Assembly: GCF_000159995.1 (NCBI RefSeq)
Contig: NZ_GG700642.1
Coordinates: 383,041 to 438,031, forward strand
Direction: 5' to 3'
DNA length: 54,991 nt
Source: Alloprevotella tannerae ATCC 51259
Lineage (GTDB): Bacteria; Bacteroidota; Bacteroidia; Bacteroidales; Bacteroidaceae
In this document: piece by piece, positions 45,539-53,924 of the stretch
Layout of the letters: each line of letters opens with the position of its first letter
How positions within the stretch are numbered: the first letter of the stretch is position 1
Made by a program: the position numbers and the translations under genes
The notes under the pieces: model-generated
What the model saw: only the letters and a program-made list of their open reading frames with translations
Told to the model about the DNA's origin: nothing
The model's database searches: none

Positions 45539-46765
45539 ATGGAAACGAATAACCAACCTTCACAAATGCCAAATGAGACTCCGCAGTCTCAACCTCAACA
45601 GCAATACAATAATGGTCAGCGACAGTATAACAACGGGCAACCACAGTACAGCAACGGACAGACTCAATATAACAACGGGCAACCACAATACAACAATGGA
45701 CAGCCCCAGTATAACAACGGTCAACCACAATACAACAATGGACAGCCCCAGTATAACAACGGGCAACCGCAATATAACAATAGTCAACCTCAATACAACA
45801 ACGGGCAGCCACAATATAGTAATGGTCAGCCTCAGTATAACAGTGTTCAGTCCTCATATAATAACGGGCAACCACCGATAGAGCCTAAAAAGAAGAACAC
45901 TGCGCTTTGGATAGGTATTGCAGCAGCATTCCTGATTTTAGCTATTGCTGTGGGAGGTTATATTATCGCAAACTCAGAAAATAAGCAGGTGGATGAAGTC
46001 ACTGCATACACAGCACTCAGCGAGAGTCATAGCAGTAAGGATTATCAGGCCTTTTTAGATCAGTTTCCCAATAGTAAATTTGCAGCAGATGTACGCGAAC
46101 GCATGACTAAGTTGTTGGAGTTAGAAGGCGCGTGGAATACTATTGTCAATTCAAGTAACCCGGATGATTTTGCAAATTTCAAGTCAAAATATAATGACGA
46201 TTTCTATGCGAAATTGGCAGATAATAAGATTGACTCCTTAGATTTTTCTAAGGCACAAACTACGGGTACACCAGCAGCTTTTGCCAATTATTTGCTGAAG
46301 CACCCAGAGGGTCGTTACACTGCTGAAGCACAAGCTGCACAAAACACTGCAGAAGCATTGGCCGTTACGCCTGATGAACGGAGTCAAGTTTCAGAAGTAC
46401 TCAACCAGTTCTTTAGTGCTTTTAGTGATAACAACCAAAGTGAGATTGCTGCGAACATAACCCCTGTTATGACAGTATTCTTAGGTAAGAAAAATGCTAC
46501 TAAAGCTGTCGTTATGTCCACTATTGCAGACATGTTTAATGAACATATAGAAGATTGTCGGTTCAATGTCGGTAGCGGAATAAACATAACCAAGAAAGCC
46601 TCAAATAATGGTACGATATACTCCGTTGACTTCTCTGTAGATCAATATATTGAAAGAGATAATCCAGGTAAAACTTTTGGCTCCTACAAAGCACATGCAG
46701 AGATCAATTCAAATTTTGTCTTGAGTGCGCTCACAATGAAGCAAATCTCAGAGAAAAAACAGTAA
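45539..46765 (+). CDS. YNNGQPQ-repeat membrane protein
   Basis: A 408-residue protein with three parts. Residues 22-112 are 13 tandem copies of a seven-residue unit QYNNGQP (21 bases each), low-complexity and probably disordered. Residues 121-145 are one transmembrane helix preceded by a lysine cluster (EPKKKN). The C-terminal 260 residues resemble TPR or SPOR-like periplasmic domains (DYQAFLDQFPNSKFAADVRE) followed by a nuclear-transport-factor-2-like part. With no signal peptide and positive residues before the helix, the repeat is expected in the cytoplasm and the C-terminus in the periplasm. Function unknown. The nucleotide repeat is regular enough to vary in copy number. Its stop overlaps the next start. 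Confidence 0.75.
   Translation: METNNQPSQMPNETPQSQPQQQYNNGQRQYNNGQPQYSNGQTQYNNGQPQYNNGQPQYNNGQPQYNNGQPQYNNGQPQYNNSQPQYNNGQPQYSNGQPQYNSVQSSYNNGQPPIEPKKKNTALWIGIAAAFLILAIAVGGYIIANSENKQVDEVTAYTALSESHSSKDYQAFLDQFPNSKFAADVRERMTKLLELEGAWNTIVNSSNPDDFANFKSKYNDDFYAKLADNKIDSLDFSKAQTTGTPAAFANYLLKHPEGRYTAEAQAAQNTAEALAVTPDERSQVSEVLNQFFSAFSDNNQSEIAANITPVMTVFLGKKNATKAVVMSTIADMFNEHIEDCRFNVGSGINITKKASNNGTIYSVDFSVDQYIERDNPGKTFGSYKAHAEINSNFVLSALTMKQISEKKQ
45602..45874 (+). repeat. In-frame 21-bp minisatellite (13 units)
   Basis: Thirteen 21-base units, mostly CAATACAACAATGGACAGCC-like, encode QYNNGQP. The middle units are nearly identical in sequence, the outer ones diverged. Unit gain or loss would keep the frame. 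Confidence 0.9.
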
Positions 46766-47235
46766 TGATCATGAATAAGACTATTATTGATTCTTTTCAA
46801 TCCTTTGCAGCGCTCAAAGGACAAGAAATTGGCGTAAGCGATTGGTTGGAAGTTACACAAGAACGCATTGACCTATTTGCTGATGCGACGTTAGATCATC
46901 AGTGGATACACGTTGATAAAGAGAGAGCAGCCAAAGAAAGTACTTTCGGACAAACGATTGCACACGGCTATCTGACGCTTTCGCTTTTACCTCATCTATG
47001 GCAACAAATCATAGAAGTGAACAACTTGAAGATGATGGTGAACTACGGGCTGGAAAAAATGAGATTCGGGCAAGCAGTCCTTTCAGGCCGACGCATTCGC
47101 TTGCGTGCAAAGCTTCAAGATATTGAGGATATCAGAGGAATATGCAAAGCGCAAGTAGATTTTAAAATAGAAATAGAGAATGAACGCAAACCTGCATTGA
47201 GCGGTGTTGCGACTTTCCTTTATTATTTCAACTAA
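46765..47235 (+). CDS. MaoC-like hot-dog protein
   Basis: A 156-residue protein of the MaoC dehydratase family, (R)-specific enoyl hydratase type. The active-site segments DATLDHQWIHVDKERA and TIAHGYLTLSLLP contain the conserved aspartate and histidine. It would act on 2-enoyl-CoA thioesters in lipid metabolism. The ATG overlaps the previous stop by one base; a second ATG two codons on is also possible. Confidence 0.85.
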   Translation: MIMNKTIIDSFQSFAALKGQEIGVSDWLEVTQERIDLFADATLDHQWIHVDKERAAKESTFGQTIAHGYLTLSLLPHLWQQIIEVNNLKMMVNYGLEKMRFGQAVLSGRRIRLRAKLQDIEDIRGICKAQVDFKIEIENERKPALSGVATFLYYFN

Positions 47236-47256
47236 AAGTAAGCAACCACATCAACA

Positions 47257-47856
47257 TTGGAAGATTCCTTTTTGACTATAGAAAAAGTTGCTGAAGGACT
47301 TTATACGGAAAAGCGGAGCAAATTTATTAGCTTCGCTATTCCTGTAAATACGATAGAAGATGTACAGTGCGAACTTAAGACTTATCAGAAAAAGTATTTT
47401 GATGCACGTCACGTCTGTTATGCTTATATTTTGGGTAATGATGGTGAAACAAGTCGCTCAAGTGATGATCGCGAACCATCCGGCACAGCAGGTCGTCCAA
47501 TATTAGGACAATTGCGTAGCCAAAATTTGACTAACATCCTTTTAATTGTCGTTAGGTATTTTGGTGGCACTGAATTAGGGGCAGCCAATTTAGGACGTGC
47601 ATATAAAACAGCAGCTGCAGATGCTCTAACAAAGGCACAAATCAAAGAAATAGTCATTATGGACTCGCTTGTATTCGAATCGCCTTATCCAGAAATAGAT
47701 CGGGCGATGCGTATAGCACGTGATTTGGGGGGCAAGATCGTATCACAGACATACGCAGATCAAAGCGTAAAATTAAAAGTAAATATACGATCAGGGAAAA
47801 TAGCAGAGTTAAGGAAAAAGCTAAGTGCGATTTACACGATCAAATTCTTAAAATGA
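47257..47856 (+). CDS. YigZ / IMPACT family protein
   Basis: A 199-residue protein of the UPF0029/IMPACT family, with FDARHVCYAYILG and REPSGTAGRPILGQL in the N-terminal domain and NLGRAYKTAAADAL. The E. coli homologue YigZ may act on stalled or stressed translation; its reaction is unknown. No ATG fits, and the first codon of the conserved region is TTG at 47257. The stop overlaps the next ATG (ATGA). Confidence 0.85.
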   Translation: MEDSFLTIEKVAEGLYTEKRSKFISFAIPVNTIEDVQCELKTYQKKYFDARHVCYAYILGNDGETSRSSDDREPSGTAGRPILGQLRSQNLTNILLIVVRYFGGTELGAANLGRAYKTAAADALTKAQIKEIVIMDSLVFESPYPEIDRAMRIARDLGGKIVSQTYADQSVKLKVNIRSGKIAELRKKLSAIYTIKFLK

Positions 47857-48395
47857 TAAGAAAATTTGCGCCTCAAGAAGATTTAGACCAGGCTACGATG
47901 CTTTACGTAACATCTTTCCCAGAAGAAGAAAGGCGCGAGACAACGTTATGGCAAAAGATGGTTTGTAAGCTTCCTCATATGACAACCTACACAATATTAT
48001 ATAAGGAGTCGTTTGCTGGATTCTTTACTTTCTGGGATTTTCATAATTTCGTTTATGGCGAACACTTTGCTATAGATCCTCTATTGAGAAGAAAAAACAT
48101 TGGTGGCCAGGCCCTAGAAGGCATTATTAAGGTTTTAAACAAACCGCTTATTATTGAAGTGGAGCCAAAAGGAAGTAATCCTATGGCTAATAGAAGGATT
48201 GACTTTTATATACGCCATGGACTCAAACTCTCTAATCGCCCTTACCTACAGCCGCCTTATCAAGAACATGGTAAAAGCATACCTCTGCAATTAATGGCTA
48301 CAAACTCTGTTTTTTTAGAAGAGAATTATCATACTATTGTTAGAACCATTCACAAAGAAGTATATCAGAAATGTTTTACGTTTCCAAAAGGATAG
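47853..48395 (+). CDS. GNAT-like acetyltransferase
   Basis: A 180-residue protein. FAGFFTFWDFHNFVYGEHFA followed by IDPLLRRKNIGGQALEGII resembles GNAT motif A with its R/Q-x-x-G-x-G/A acetyl-CoA loop. The substrate is unknown. It overlaps both neighbours, suggesting coupled translation with yigZ and queD. Confidence 0.7.
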   Translation: MIRKFAPQEDLDQATMLYVTSFPEEERRETTLWQKMVCKLPHMTTYTILYKESFAGFFTFWDFHNFVYGEHFAIDPLLRRKNIGGQALEGIIKVLNKPLIIEVEPKGSNPMANRRIDFYIRHGLKLSNRPYLQPPYQEHGKSIPLQLMATNSVFLEENYHTIVRTIHKEVYQKCFTFPKG

Positions 48396-48718
48396 AAATC
48401 GCTTACGCACATCAACTGAAATTAGACTACGAAAGTAAATGCACGCATCTGCACGGACATAATGCGGTTGTCACCGTTTATTGCAAAGCGAAAGAATTAG
48501 ACCATAACGGAATGGTCGTCGATTTTAAAAAGGTAAAAGATATAGTGCAAGGCAAATTAGATCACCGCTTTGCTAATGATGTCGTGAATTTCAATACAAC
48601 TGCTGAGAACTTAGCAAAATGGATCTGTGATCAAGTGCCTCATTGCTATAAAGTATCCTTTCAAGAGTCAGAAGGTAACATTGCAGTATATATTAAAGAA
48701 GACGATGACGCGCTTTAA
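48371..48718 (+). CDS. queD: 6-carboxy-5,6,7,8-tetrahydropterin synthase
   Basis: A 115-residue enzyme of the PTPS family, second step from GTP to the queuosine base. Zinc-binding histidines are visible in YAHQLKLD and CTHLHGHNA, and the catalytic cysteine in SKCTHLHGH. LDHRFANDVVNFNTTAENLA carries the conserved D-H pair. It overlaps the GNAT gene by 25 bases and queE by 14. Confidence 0.9.
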   Translation: MFYVSKRIEIAYAHQLKLDYESKCTHLHGHNAVVTVYCKAKELDHNGMVVDFKKVKDIVQGKLDHRFANDVVNFNTTAENLAKWICDQVPHCYKVSFQESEGNIAVYIKEDDDAL

Positions 48719-49274
48719 GATAAATGAGATCTTCTATTCGTTACAAGGAGAGGGTTTTTATAGTGGTATAGCTTCTATTTTTATACGCTTCTCCGGTTGT
48801 AACTTATCTTGTAGTTTTTGTGATACCCAACATGAAACGGGAGAACTTATGACGCAAGAACAAATTTTGGATCAGGTGACTCGTTTTCCTGCTAAACATG
48901 TAGTATTAACTGGTGGGGAACCATCATTATTTGTCACAAAAGAACTGATAGATGGCCTTCACGCTGCGGGGAAATATGTTTGTATAGAAACAAATGGCTT
49001 ACACGCACTACCTGAAGGAATTGATTGGGTGACTTTGTCGCCCAAAACGGCACAAACAATACTTAAGACTTGCAATGAGCTAAAAGTTGTTTTTACAGAC
49101 GACACTTTTAATCCTCACGATGAAATCAAAGCGGCCCATTACTTCATTCAACCATGTGATATGGGTAATTCTATCAAAAATAATCGTATTTTAGCGTCTT
49201 GCATCTCCTATGTAAAGGAAAATCCGCGCTGGCGACTTTCGCTTCAAACACACAAAATGATCGGTATACACTGA
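48705..49274 (+). CDS. queE: 7-carboxy-7-deazaguanine synthase
   Basis: A 189-residue radical SAM enzyme that makes 7-carboxy-7-deazaguanine for queuosine. The cluster-binding motif is CNLSCSFCD (about residues 29-37), short of the usual CxxxCxxC only by name: C-x3-C-x2-C is kept. FYSLQGEGFYSG and LTGGEPSLF are family marks. The start at 48705 (MTRFKINEIFYS) fits the family. No queC is present here. Confidence 0.9.
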   Translation: MTRFKINEIFYSLQGEGFYSGIASIFIRFSGCNLSCSFCDTQHETGELMTQEQILDQVTRFPAKHVVLTGGEPSLFVTKELIDGLHAAGKYVCIETNGLHALPEGIDWVTLSPKTAQTILKTCNELKVVFTDDTFNPHDEIKAAHYFIQPCDMGNSIKNNRILASCISYVKENPRWRLSLQTHKMIGIH

Positions 49275-49311
49275 TTTCATCAGAAAATAAGGCTGAAAAA
49301 TTGGTGTATTA

Positions 49312-49343
49312 CTTGGACAATCAAGGAGTTTATCGTAATTTTG
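49312..49343 (+). promoter_or_regulatory. Promoter of rpsF-rpsR-rplI
   Basis: CTTG at 49312-49315, a 20-base spacer and TAATTTTG at 49336-49343. The rpsF ATG lies about 46 bases on. Confidence 0.6.
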
Positions 49344-49388
49344 CACCGCTTTATGAGCAAAATTATTTAATCATTAACAGACAAACGT

Positions 49389-49733
49389 ATGATGAATCAG
49401 TACGAGACCGTCTTCATCCTAACTCCCGTTTTATCTGACCAGCAGATGAAGGAGACGGTCGAAAAGTTCAAAGATGTTCTTACCGCTGAAGGCGCAGAGA
49501 TCATCAATGAAGAAGAATGGGGCTTGAAGCATTTAGCTTATCCCATTCAGAAGAAATCAACCGGCTTCTATGTTTTAATTGAATTTAAAGCAGAGCCAAC
49601 GGTTATCAAAAAATTGGAAGTTGCTTATCGCCGTGATGAGCGTGTTATTCGTGATCTTACGACAAAATTGGATAAATACGCTATCCAATATGCAGAAAAG
49701 CGTCGTAACCGGAAAAATCAAAAGGAGGCTTAA
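49389..49733 (+). CDS. rpsF: 30S ribosomal protein bS6
   Basis: A 114-residue protein with the bS6 fold segments [14 protein letters not shown] and [20 protein letters not shown]. In Bacteroidetes it sits beside bS18 and bS21 at the platform. Two adjacent ATGs (49389, 49392) are both possible. First of a three-gene ribosomal operon. No Shine-Dalgarno sequence precedes it. Confidence 0.95.
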   Translation: MMNQYETVFILTPVLSDQQMKETVEKFKDVLTAEGAEIINEEEWGLKHLAYPIQKKSTGFYVLIEFKAEPTVIKKLEVAYRRDERVIRDLTTKLDKYAIQYAEKRRNRKNQKEA

Positions 49734-49738
49734 TTATG
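49724..49738 (+). promoter_or_regulatory. Shine-Dalgarno site of rpsR
   Basis: AAGGAGGC just upstream of the rpsR ATG. Most genes in the window lack such a sequence. Confidence 0.6.
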
Positions 49739-50002
49739 GCACAGCAATCAGAAATTCGCTACTTGACCGCTCCAACTATTGATGTTAAGCGTAAAAAGTA
49801 CTGCCGGTTTAAGAAAAGCGGCATCAAATACATCGATTATAAAGATCCTGAGTTCTTGAAGAAGTTCTTGAACGAACAAGGCAAGATTTTACCGCGCCGC
49901 TTAACTGGTACTTCTTTGAAATACCAACGCCGTGTTGCACAAGCTGTGAAGCGTGCACGTCAATTGGCTCTTCTGCCTTTTGTAACCGATTTGATGAAAT
50001 AA
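49736..50002 (+). CDS. rpsR: 30S ribosomal protein bS18
   Basis: An 88-residue basic protein with the bS18 core [20 protein letters not shown] and [20 protein letters not shown]. An AGGAGG lies seven bases before the ATG, an ideal Shine-Dalgarno spacing that is unusual in this phylum. Confidence 0.95.
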   Translation: MAQQSEIRYLTAPTIDVKRKKYCRFKKSGIKYIDYKDPEFLKKFLNEQGKILPRRLTGTSLKYQRRVAQAVKRARQLALLPFVTDLMK

Positions 50003-50021
50003 TAGGAGGAATTAGATTATG
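50003..50021 (+). promoter_or_regulatory. Shine-Dalgarno site of rplI
   Basis: AGGAGGAA nine bases before the rplI ATG. Confidence 0.6.
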
Positions 50022-50564
50022 AAGATTATTCTTAAAGAAAACGTCTATGGCCTTGGTTTTAAGGATGACGTTGTAAACGTTCGTGACGGATACGGTCGCA
50101 ATTTTCTTATTCCTACTGGCAAAGCTGTCATCGCAAGCAAGTCTGCCCTTCGCTCTCTTGAAGAGGATTTAAAGCAACGTGCACACAAGCTTGAAAAGAT
50201 TAAAGCTGAAGCGCAAGAGTTAGCAGACAAATTGAGTAAGATTAAGCCCATCACTATTGAAGTAAAAGTAAGTGGTAATGGTGTAATCTATGGTTCAGTT
50301 AACAACATTCATATTGCAGATGCACTTAAAGAACAAGGCTTTGAAATTGAACGTAAAGCTATTGTCCTTAAAGATGTAAAGCAAGTTGGTGAGTATACGG
50401 CAATCGTAAGACTTCATAAAGACGTTTCTGCTGAAATTCCATTTTCTGTTATTGCAGAAGGCGGTGTAGCTGCAGAAAAAGAAGAGAAGGCTTTGACTGC
50501 AGTAGAACCAGTAGCTGAAAAGGAAGCTGATAATACCGTAGAATCAGCTGACGCAGAAGCATAA
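50019..50564 (+). CDS. rplI: 50S ribosomal protein bL9
   Basis: A 181-residue bL9. The N-terminal domain (MKIILKENVYGLGFKDDVVN, RNFLIPTGKAV), the long connecting helix and the C-terminal domain are complete by about residue 148. A 30-residue acidic tail (EKEEKALTAVEPVAEKEADN) follows, typical of some Bacteroidales. A strong terminator closes the operon. Confidence 0.95.
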   Translation: MKIILKENVYGLGFKDDVVNVRDGYGRNFLIPTGKAVIASKSALRSLEEDLKQRAHKLEKIKAEAQELADKLSKIKPITIEVKVSGNGVIYGSVNNIHIADALKEQGFEIERKAIVLKDVKQVGEYTAIVRLHKDVSAEIPFSVIAEGGVAAEKEEKALTAVEPVAEKEADNTVESADAEA

Positions 50565-50596
50565 CAACACGAATATTTCCCAATACGATACGGTCA

Positions 50597-50625
50597 GCCC
50601 TGCCTTTTTGGCAGGGCATTTTTAT
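50597..50625 (+). terminator. Terminator of the rpsF operon
   Basis: GCCCTGCC / GGCAGGGC stem with a TTTTT loop, followed by ATTTTTATA. Confidence 0.92.
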
Positions 50626-50654
50626 ATATCTAACAAAAAGAAGTTTTTAGTTAT

Positions 50655-51425
50655 ATGCGTTACTTTCTTTATTTCTCTTACGATGGAGGAAATTATCACG
50701 GATGGCAACAACAACCTAATGCTATAAGTGTGCAAGAAGTTCTAAACAAGGCCATTTCTACTCTACTTCAATCAGCAATCAGCCTAGTTGGAGCCGGCAG
50801 AACAGATACAAGTGTAAATGCAAAACGAATGGTGGCACATTTTGATTTTTGTTGCACATTACCTGACAAGTTTACCTTTCGACTAAATCGACTTTTGCCT
50901 CCTGATATTGCAGTATTAGATATAAAACAAGTCAACAAAGATGCACATGCTCGTTTTGACGCGTTATCTAGAACATACCATTATTATATATATAAGAAAA
51001 AAGATCCCTTTAAACGCCATTATGCCACTCGATATCTAGCGGAATTAGATTATACCGCTATGAACCAAGCAGCTAAACTGCTCTTACAAGTAGAAGACTT
51101 TACCAGTTTTAGCAAACTACATACAGATACTCGAACAAAGATTTGCCACGTCACAAAAGCAGAATGGATACAAGAGAAAGAAGATCTATGGCGTTTTGAA
51201 ATTACTGCAGATAGATTCTTACGAAATATGGTTCGTGCAATTGTTGGAACTTTAATTGAAGTTGGAAGAGGGCGTATGAGTATAGAAGAATTCAGCAAAG
51301 TTATTCAGCAGAAGAATAGATGTGCAGCAGCTGAATCAGTACCAGGCGAAGCACTCTTTTTAGTAAATATAAAGTACCCAGATAGCCTCTTTCTACATAC
51401 AGAAGTACTACACCATCCTAACTAA
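50655..51425 (+). CDS. truA: tRNA pseudouridine synthase A
   Basis: A 256-residue enzyme that isomerises uridines 38-40 in the anticodon stem of tRNAs. The catalytic aspartate is in GAGRTDTSVNAK (near residue 55). YHYYIYKKKDPF and FEITADRFLRNMVRAIVGTL are family marks. It converges with the beta-helix lipoprotein gene, separated by only eight bases. Confidence 0.93.
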   Translation: MRYFLYFSYDGGNYHGWQQQPNAISVQEVLNKAISTLLQSAISLVGAGRTDTSVNAKRMVAHFDFCCTLPDKFTFRLNRLLPPDIAVLDIKQVNKDAHARFDALSRTYHYYIYKKKDPFKRHYATRYLAELDYTAMNQAAKLLLQVEDFTSFSKLHTDTRTKICHVTKAEWIQEKEDLWRFEITADRFLRNMVRAIVGTLIEVGRGRMSIEEFSKVIQQKNRCAAAESVPGEALFLVNIKYPDSLFLHTEVLHHPN

Positions 51426-51433
51426 CATACAAG

Positions 51434-52885
51434 TTATTGTCGCTGATAACATCCAATATCAGCTCCTCGTCCATGCAGACGTGAACGCCCTAATCTATCA
51501 ACAGGTGAAAGCAAGCGTGCCTGTTCTATATCTGCATTGCCCACAGCTTGTGATAGACTATCTAATTGAAAAGAAAAGGTCAACTTCTTCAAATCAAATT
51601 TGGGAGAGAAGTTGTCTTCTCTAGAAACCTTACCATCCTCACTGTTATCCCAAAAGCAATTGATGAAGTGAGCTAAATCTTCTTGCTCAACAGGTTTCGG
51701 CATATCTATAAGGCAGTTACGGAAAGAGAAGTTAAATGGATCATTATCATATCGTTTACCCTTACTCCCAAGAATCTCATCCGCACCATAGCCTGTCAAA
51801 ATACAATTGATAAAGTCCAAACGCTCTAATGGAAGACGCACATCTCCTTCAGCATTTGTGAAAGAAAGGGCTACACCTCGTCCACCGGCAAACATATAAA
51901 AGTTTCCGATTGTACAATGAACGAAATCATACGAACCACCTAATAGCGTTAAGCAATTTCCGCCGGCATTTGTCAACTGACAATTATTGATTTTCAAATT
52001 ACATACCTTAGCAAATATTCCATCTCCTTTCGTATTATGCACAATGCTATTTGTGAGCTTTAACTTGAGTTGACTAACTGCTGAACTATCACAACGAATA
52101 CCGAAGTTCCCGCTATGGATATCCACATAATCCATCTCATTATTAAAACTCTCTTGCGTAAATACTACTCCACCCCATTGTCCTGGTATATTATCATAAG
52201 CTTGTTGTGAAAACATATTCCCCAAACGGTCGCCACGCATAATGATAGGACTACTCAACGTACCTCGTGCCAAGAGTTTGCCATGTACTATCAATTGAGC
52301 GCCAGGATGAAAGTAAAAGCGTACACCAGGACTCACGCTTAACGTTGCATCCTTTGCTATTACCAAGCTATCATATATTTGATAAGGGCGTCTCGAAGAA
52401 AGAATTGTATCTCTTTCAATAACTTTCCCTTTAAATGTTGTCACACTCTGTCCAAAAGCATTCAATATAACAACACCAATAAAGCCACCTTCTGTCTGAA
52501 AATAAAGTTTATCGGAGGTTCGCTGTGGCGTATCTGCATTTAAATCTTTTGTTTTTACGAAAAGGAAAACACGCATACTATCTTTTGCGGCTATTTCCAA
52601 ATCATTTGTCTCCCCCGAAGTTAAAGCTGAACCATCAACATTCACTTTGAAATCAGAGGCAGCTCCATTTTCTAACCAGACGCGCGTTATGCGAATCGCT
52701 TTATTCTGCTTATTATAAACCTCAAAAGTATAGGTATTTGAACCTTGCCCGGCTATTACTGTATCCAAAGCAACCGTATCTGTGGAAAAAGTTAGCTCTG
52801 CTGTAGAGGAAACGATATAAGCATCATCTTTCATACAAGCAGCTACAGCCAATAAAGCTATTAAGCAGAAGATAATCTTGTTCAT
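51434..52885 (-). CDS. Right-handed beta-helix lipoprotein
   Basis: A 483-residue lipoprotein. The signal ends in the lipobox LLAVAAC, then KDDAY. The middle and C-terminal regions are repeated beta-helix-type rungs (NCQLTNAGGNCLTLLGG, DFINCILTG). The N-terminal part (SSTAELTFSTDTVALDT) resembles a Bacteroidetes beta-sandwich. Probably anchored at the outer membrane, with possible surface display; the role is unknown. An ATG six codons upstream (52903) also exists. Confidence 0.75.
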   Translation of the reverse strand: MNKIIFCLIALLAVAACMKDDAYIVSSTAELTFSTDTVALDTVIAGQGSNTYTFEVYNKQNKAIRITRVWLENGAASDFKVNVDGSALTSGETNDLEIAAKDSMRVFLFVKTKDLNADTPQRTSDKLYFQTEGGFIGVVILNAFGQSVTTFKGKVIERDTILSSRRPYQIYDSLVIAKDATLSVSPGVRFYFHPGAQLIVHGKLLARGTLSSPIIMRGDRLGNMFSQQAYDNIPGQWGGVVFTQESFNNEMDYVDIHSGNFGIRCDSSAVSQLKLKLTNSIVHNTKGDGIFAKVCNLKINNCQLTNAGGNCLTLLGGSYDFVHCTIGNFYMFAGGRGVALSFTNAEGDVRLPLERLDFINCILTGYGADEILGSKGKRYDNDPFNFSFRNCLIDMPKPVEQEDLAHFINCFWDNSEDGKVSREDNFSPKFDLKKLTFSFQLDSLSQAVGNADIEQARLLSPVDRLGRSRLHGRGADIGCYQRQ

Positions 52886-53093
52886 ACACATAAAAACGTG
52901 CAATACATTCTTTTATTGTAGAACATTACACACAAATCTATGAGTTTCAATCCAACTCCGTGAATCTAACCTTATCCAGTAATGCTTCATAATAATCCAA
53001 ATTCAAAGCAAAAAGCAGATACAAAAAGAAGTTCCTCAAAAGGTCCCTTTAGAAAAAACGCACTTTTTGCCCTTTCATCATTATGTTTTTGCG

Positions 53094-53101
53094 TACATTT
53101 G
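53094..53101 (+). promoter_or_regulatory. Possible -7 box of the mla genes
   Basis: TACATTTG matches TAnnTTTG; a TTTG lies 24 bases upstream, longer than the usual 19-21. Confidence 0.4.
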
Positions 53102-53177
53102 TATGCAAGAGCTCAATTGACGACAATAAAGCACTGTCTGCATTTGGGATTTTATAAATAATAACGGATAGACAACT

Positions 53178-53924
53178 ATGTTTATACTCAATTTTTTGAA
53201 TTCATTTGGACGCTACATCGAATTGCTTGGGCGCACCTTTCAGCGCCCCGAACGTTGGAGAATGTTTGGCAAGCAATACTTGAAGGAAATGGCGCAATTA
53301 GGTGTCGACTCCATAGGTATTGTCCTGCTGATCTCATTCTTTATTGGTGCAGTCATCTGTATTCAGATTAAGCTTAACATACAGAGTGCTTGGATGCCTA
53401 CATGGGTTTCTGGTTACGTCACTCGTGAAATTATGCTATTGGAATTTTCCTCTTCTATTATGTGTTTAATTCTCTCTGGTAAGGTTGGCTCTAACATAGC
53501 TTCAGAATTAGGAACAATGCGTACAACACAGCAAATAGATGCTTTGGAAATAATGGGTGTAAACTCTGCAAGTTTTCTCATTTTACCTAAGATTCTTGGT
53601 TTAGTCACTATGATTCCTCTTCTTGTCATTTTTAGCACAGCCAGCGGAATTGTTGGCGCATATGCAACAGCTTATATCGGGCATATTATTACAGCAACAG
53701 ACCTAACGGCAGGTATGCAACACGATTTTGCGCCTTGGTTCTTTTGGATGGGCACAATCAAATCGCTCTTTTTCGCCTTTATTATAGCAAGTGTTTCATC
53801 TTTTTATGGATATACCGTTGAAGGTGGATCGATTGAAGTCGGCAAGGCATCGACCAATGCTGTTGTTTCTTGCTCAATGCTTATTCTTTTTTCAGACCTA
53901 TTCTTGACAAATATCCTATCATGA
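53178..53924 (+). CDS. mlaE: MlaE-family ABC permease
   Basis: A 248-residue inner-membrane permease of the MlaE family. Several hydrophobic segments are clear, with the central ELGTMRTTQQIDALEIMGVN loop typical of MlaE and a conserved EGGSIEVGKASTNAVV near the end. It would form the membrane part of a phospholipid transporter with MlaF and an MCE-domain protein, expected just beyond the window. The stop overlaps mlaF (ATGA). Confidence 0.9.
   Translation: MFILNFLNSFGRYIELLGRTFQRPERWRMFGKQYLKEMAQLGVDSIGIVLLISFFIGAVICIQIKLNIQSAWMPTWVSGYVTREIMLLEFSSSIMCLILSGKVGSNIASELGTMRTTQQIDALEIMGVNSASFLILPKILGLVTMIPLLVIFSTASGIVGAYATAYIGHIITATDLTAGMQHDFAPWFFWMGTIKSLFFAFIIASVSSFYGYTVEGGSIEVGKASTNAVVSCSMLILFSDLFLTNILS

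Noticed and set aside
45602-45874. Antisense open frames rich in cysteine, histidine and tyrosine on the minus strand of the QYNNGQP repeat
   Set aside because: They are stop-free shadows created by the repeat; their length tracks the repeat and they have no start or promoter context.
48371-49274. queD-queE as part of a 7-deazaguanine DNA modification (dpd) system
   Set aside because: The genes sit in a housekeeping cluster far from the defence island, without dpdA or other dpd genes; a queuosine role is simpler.
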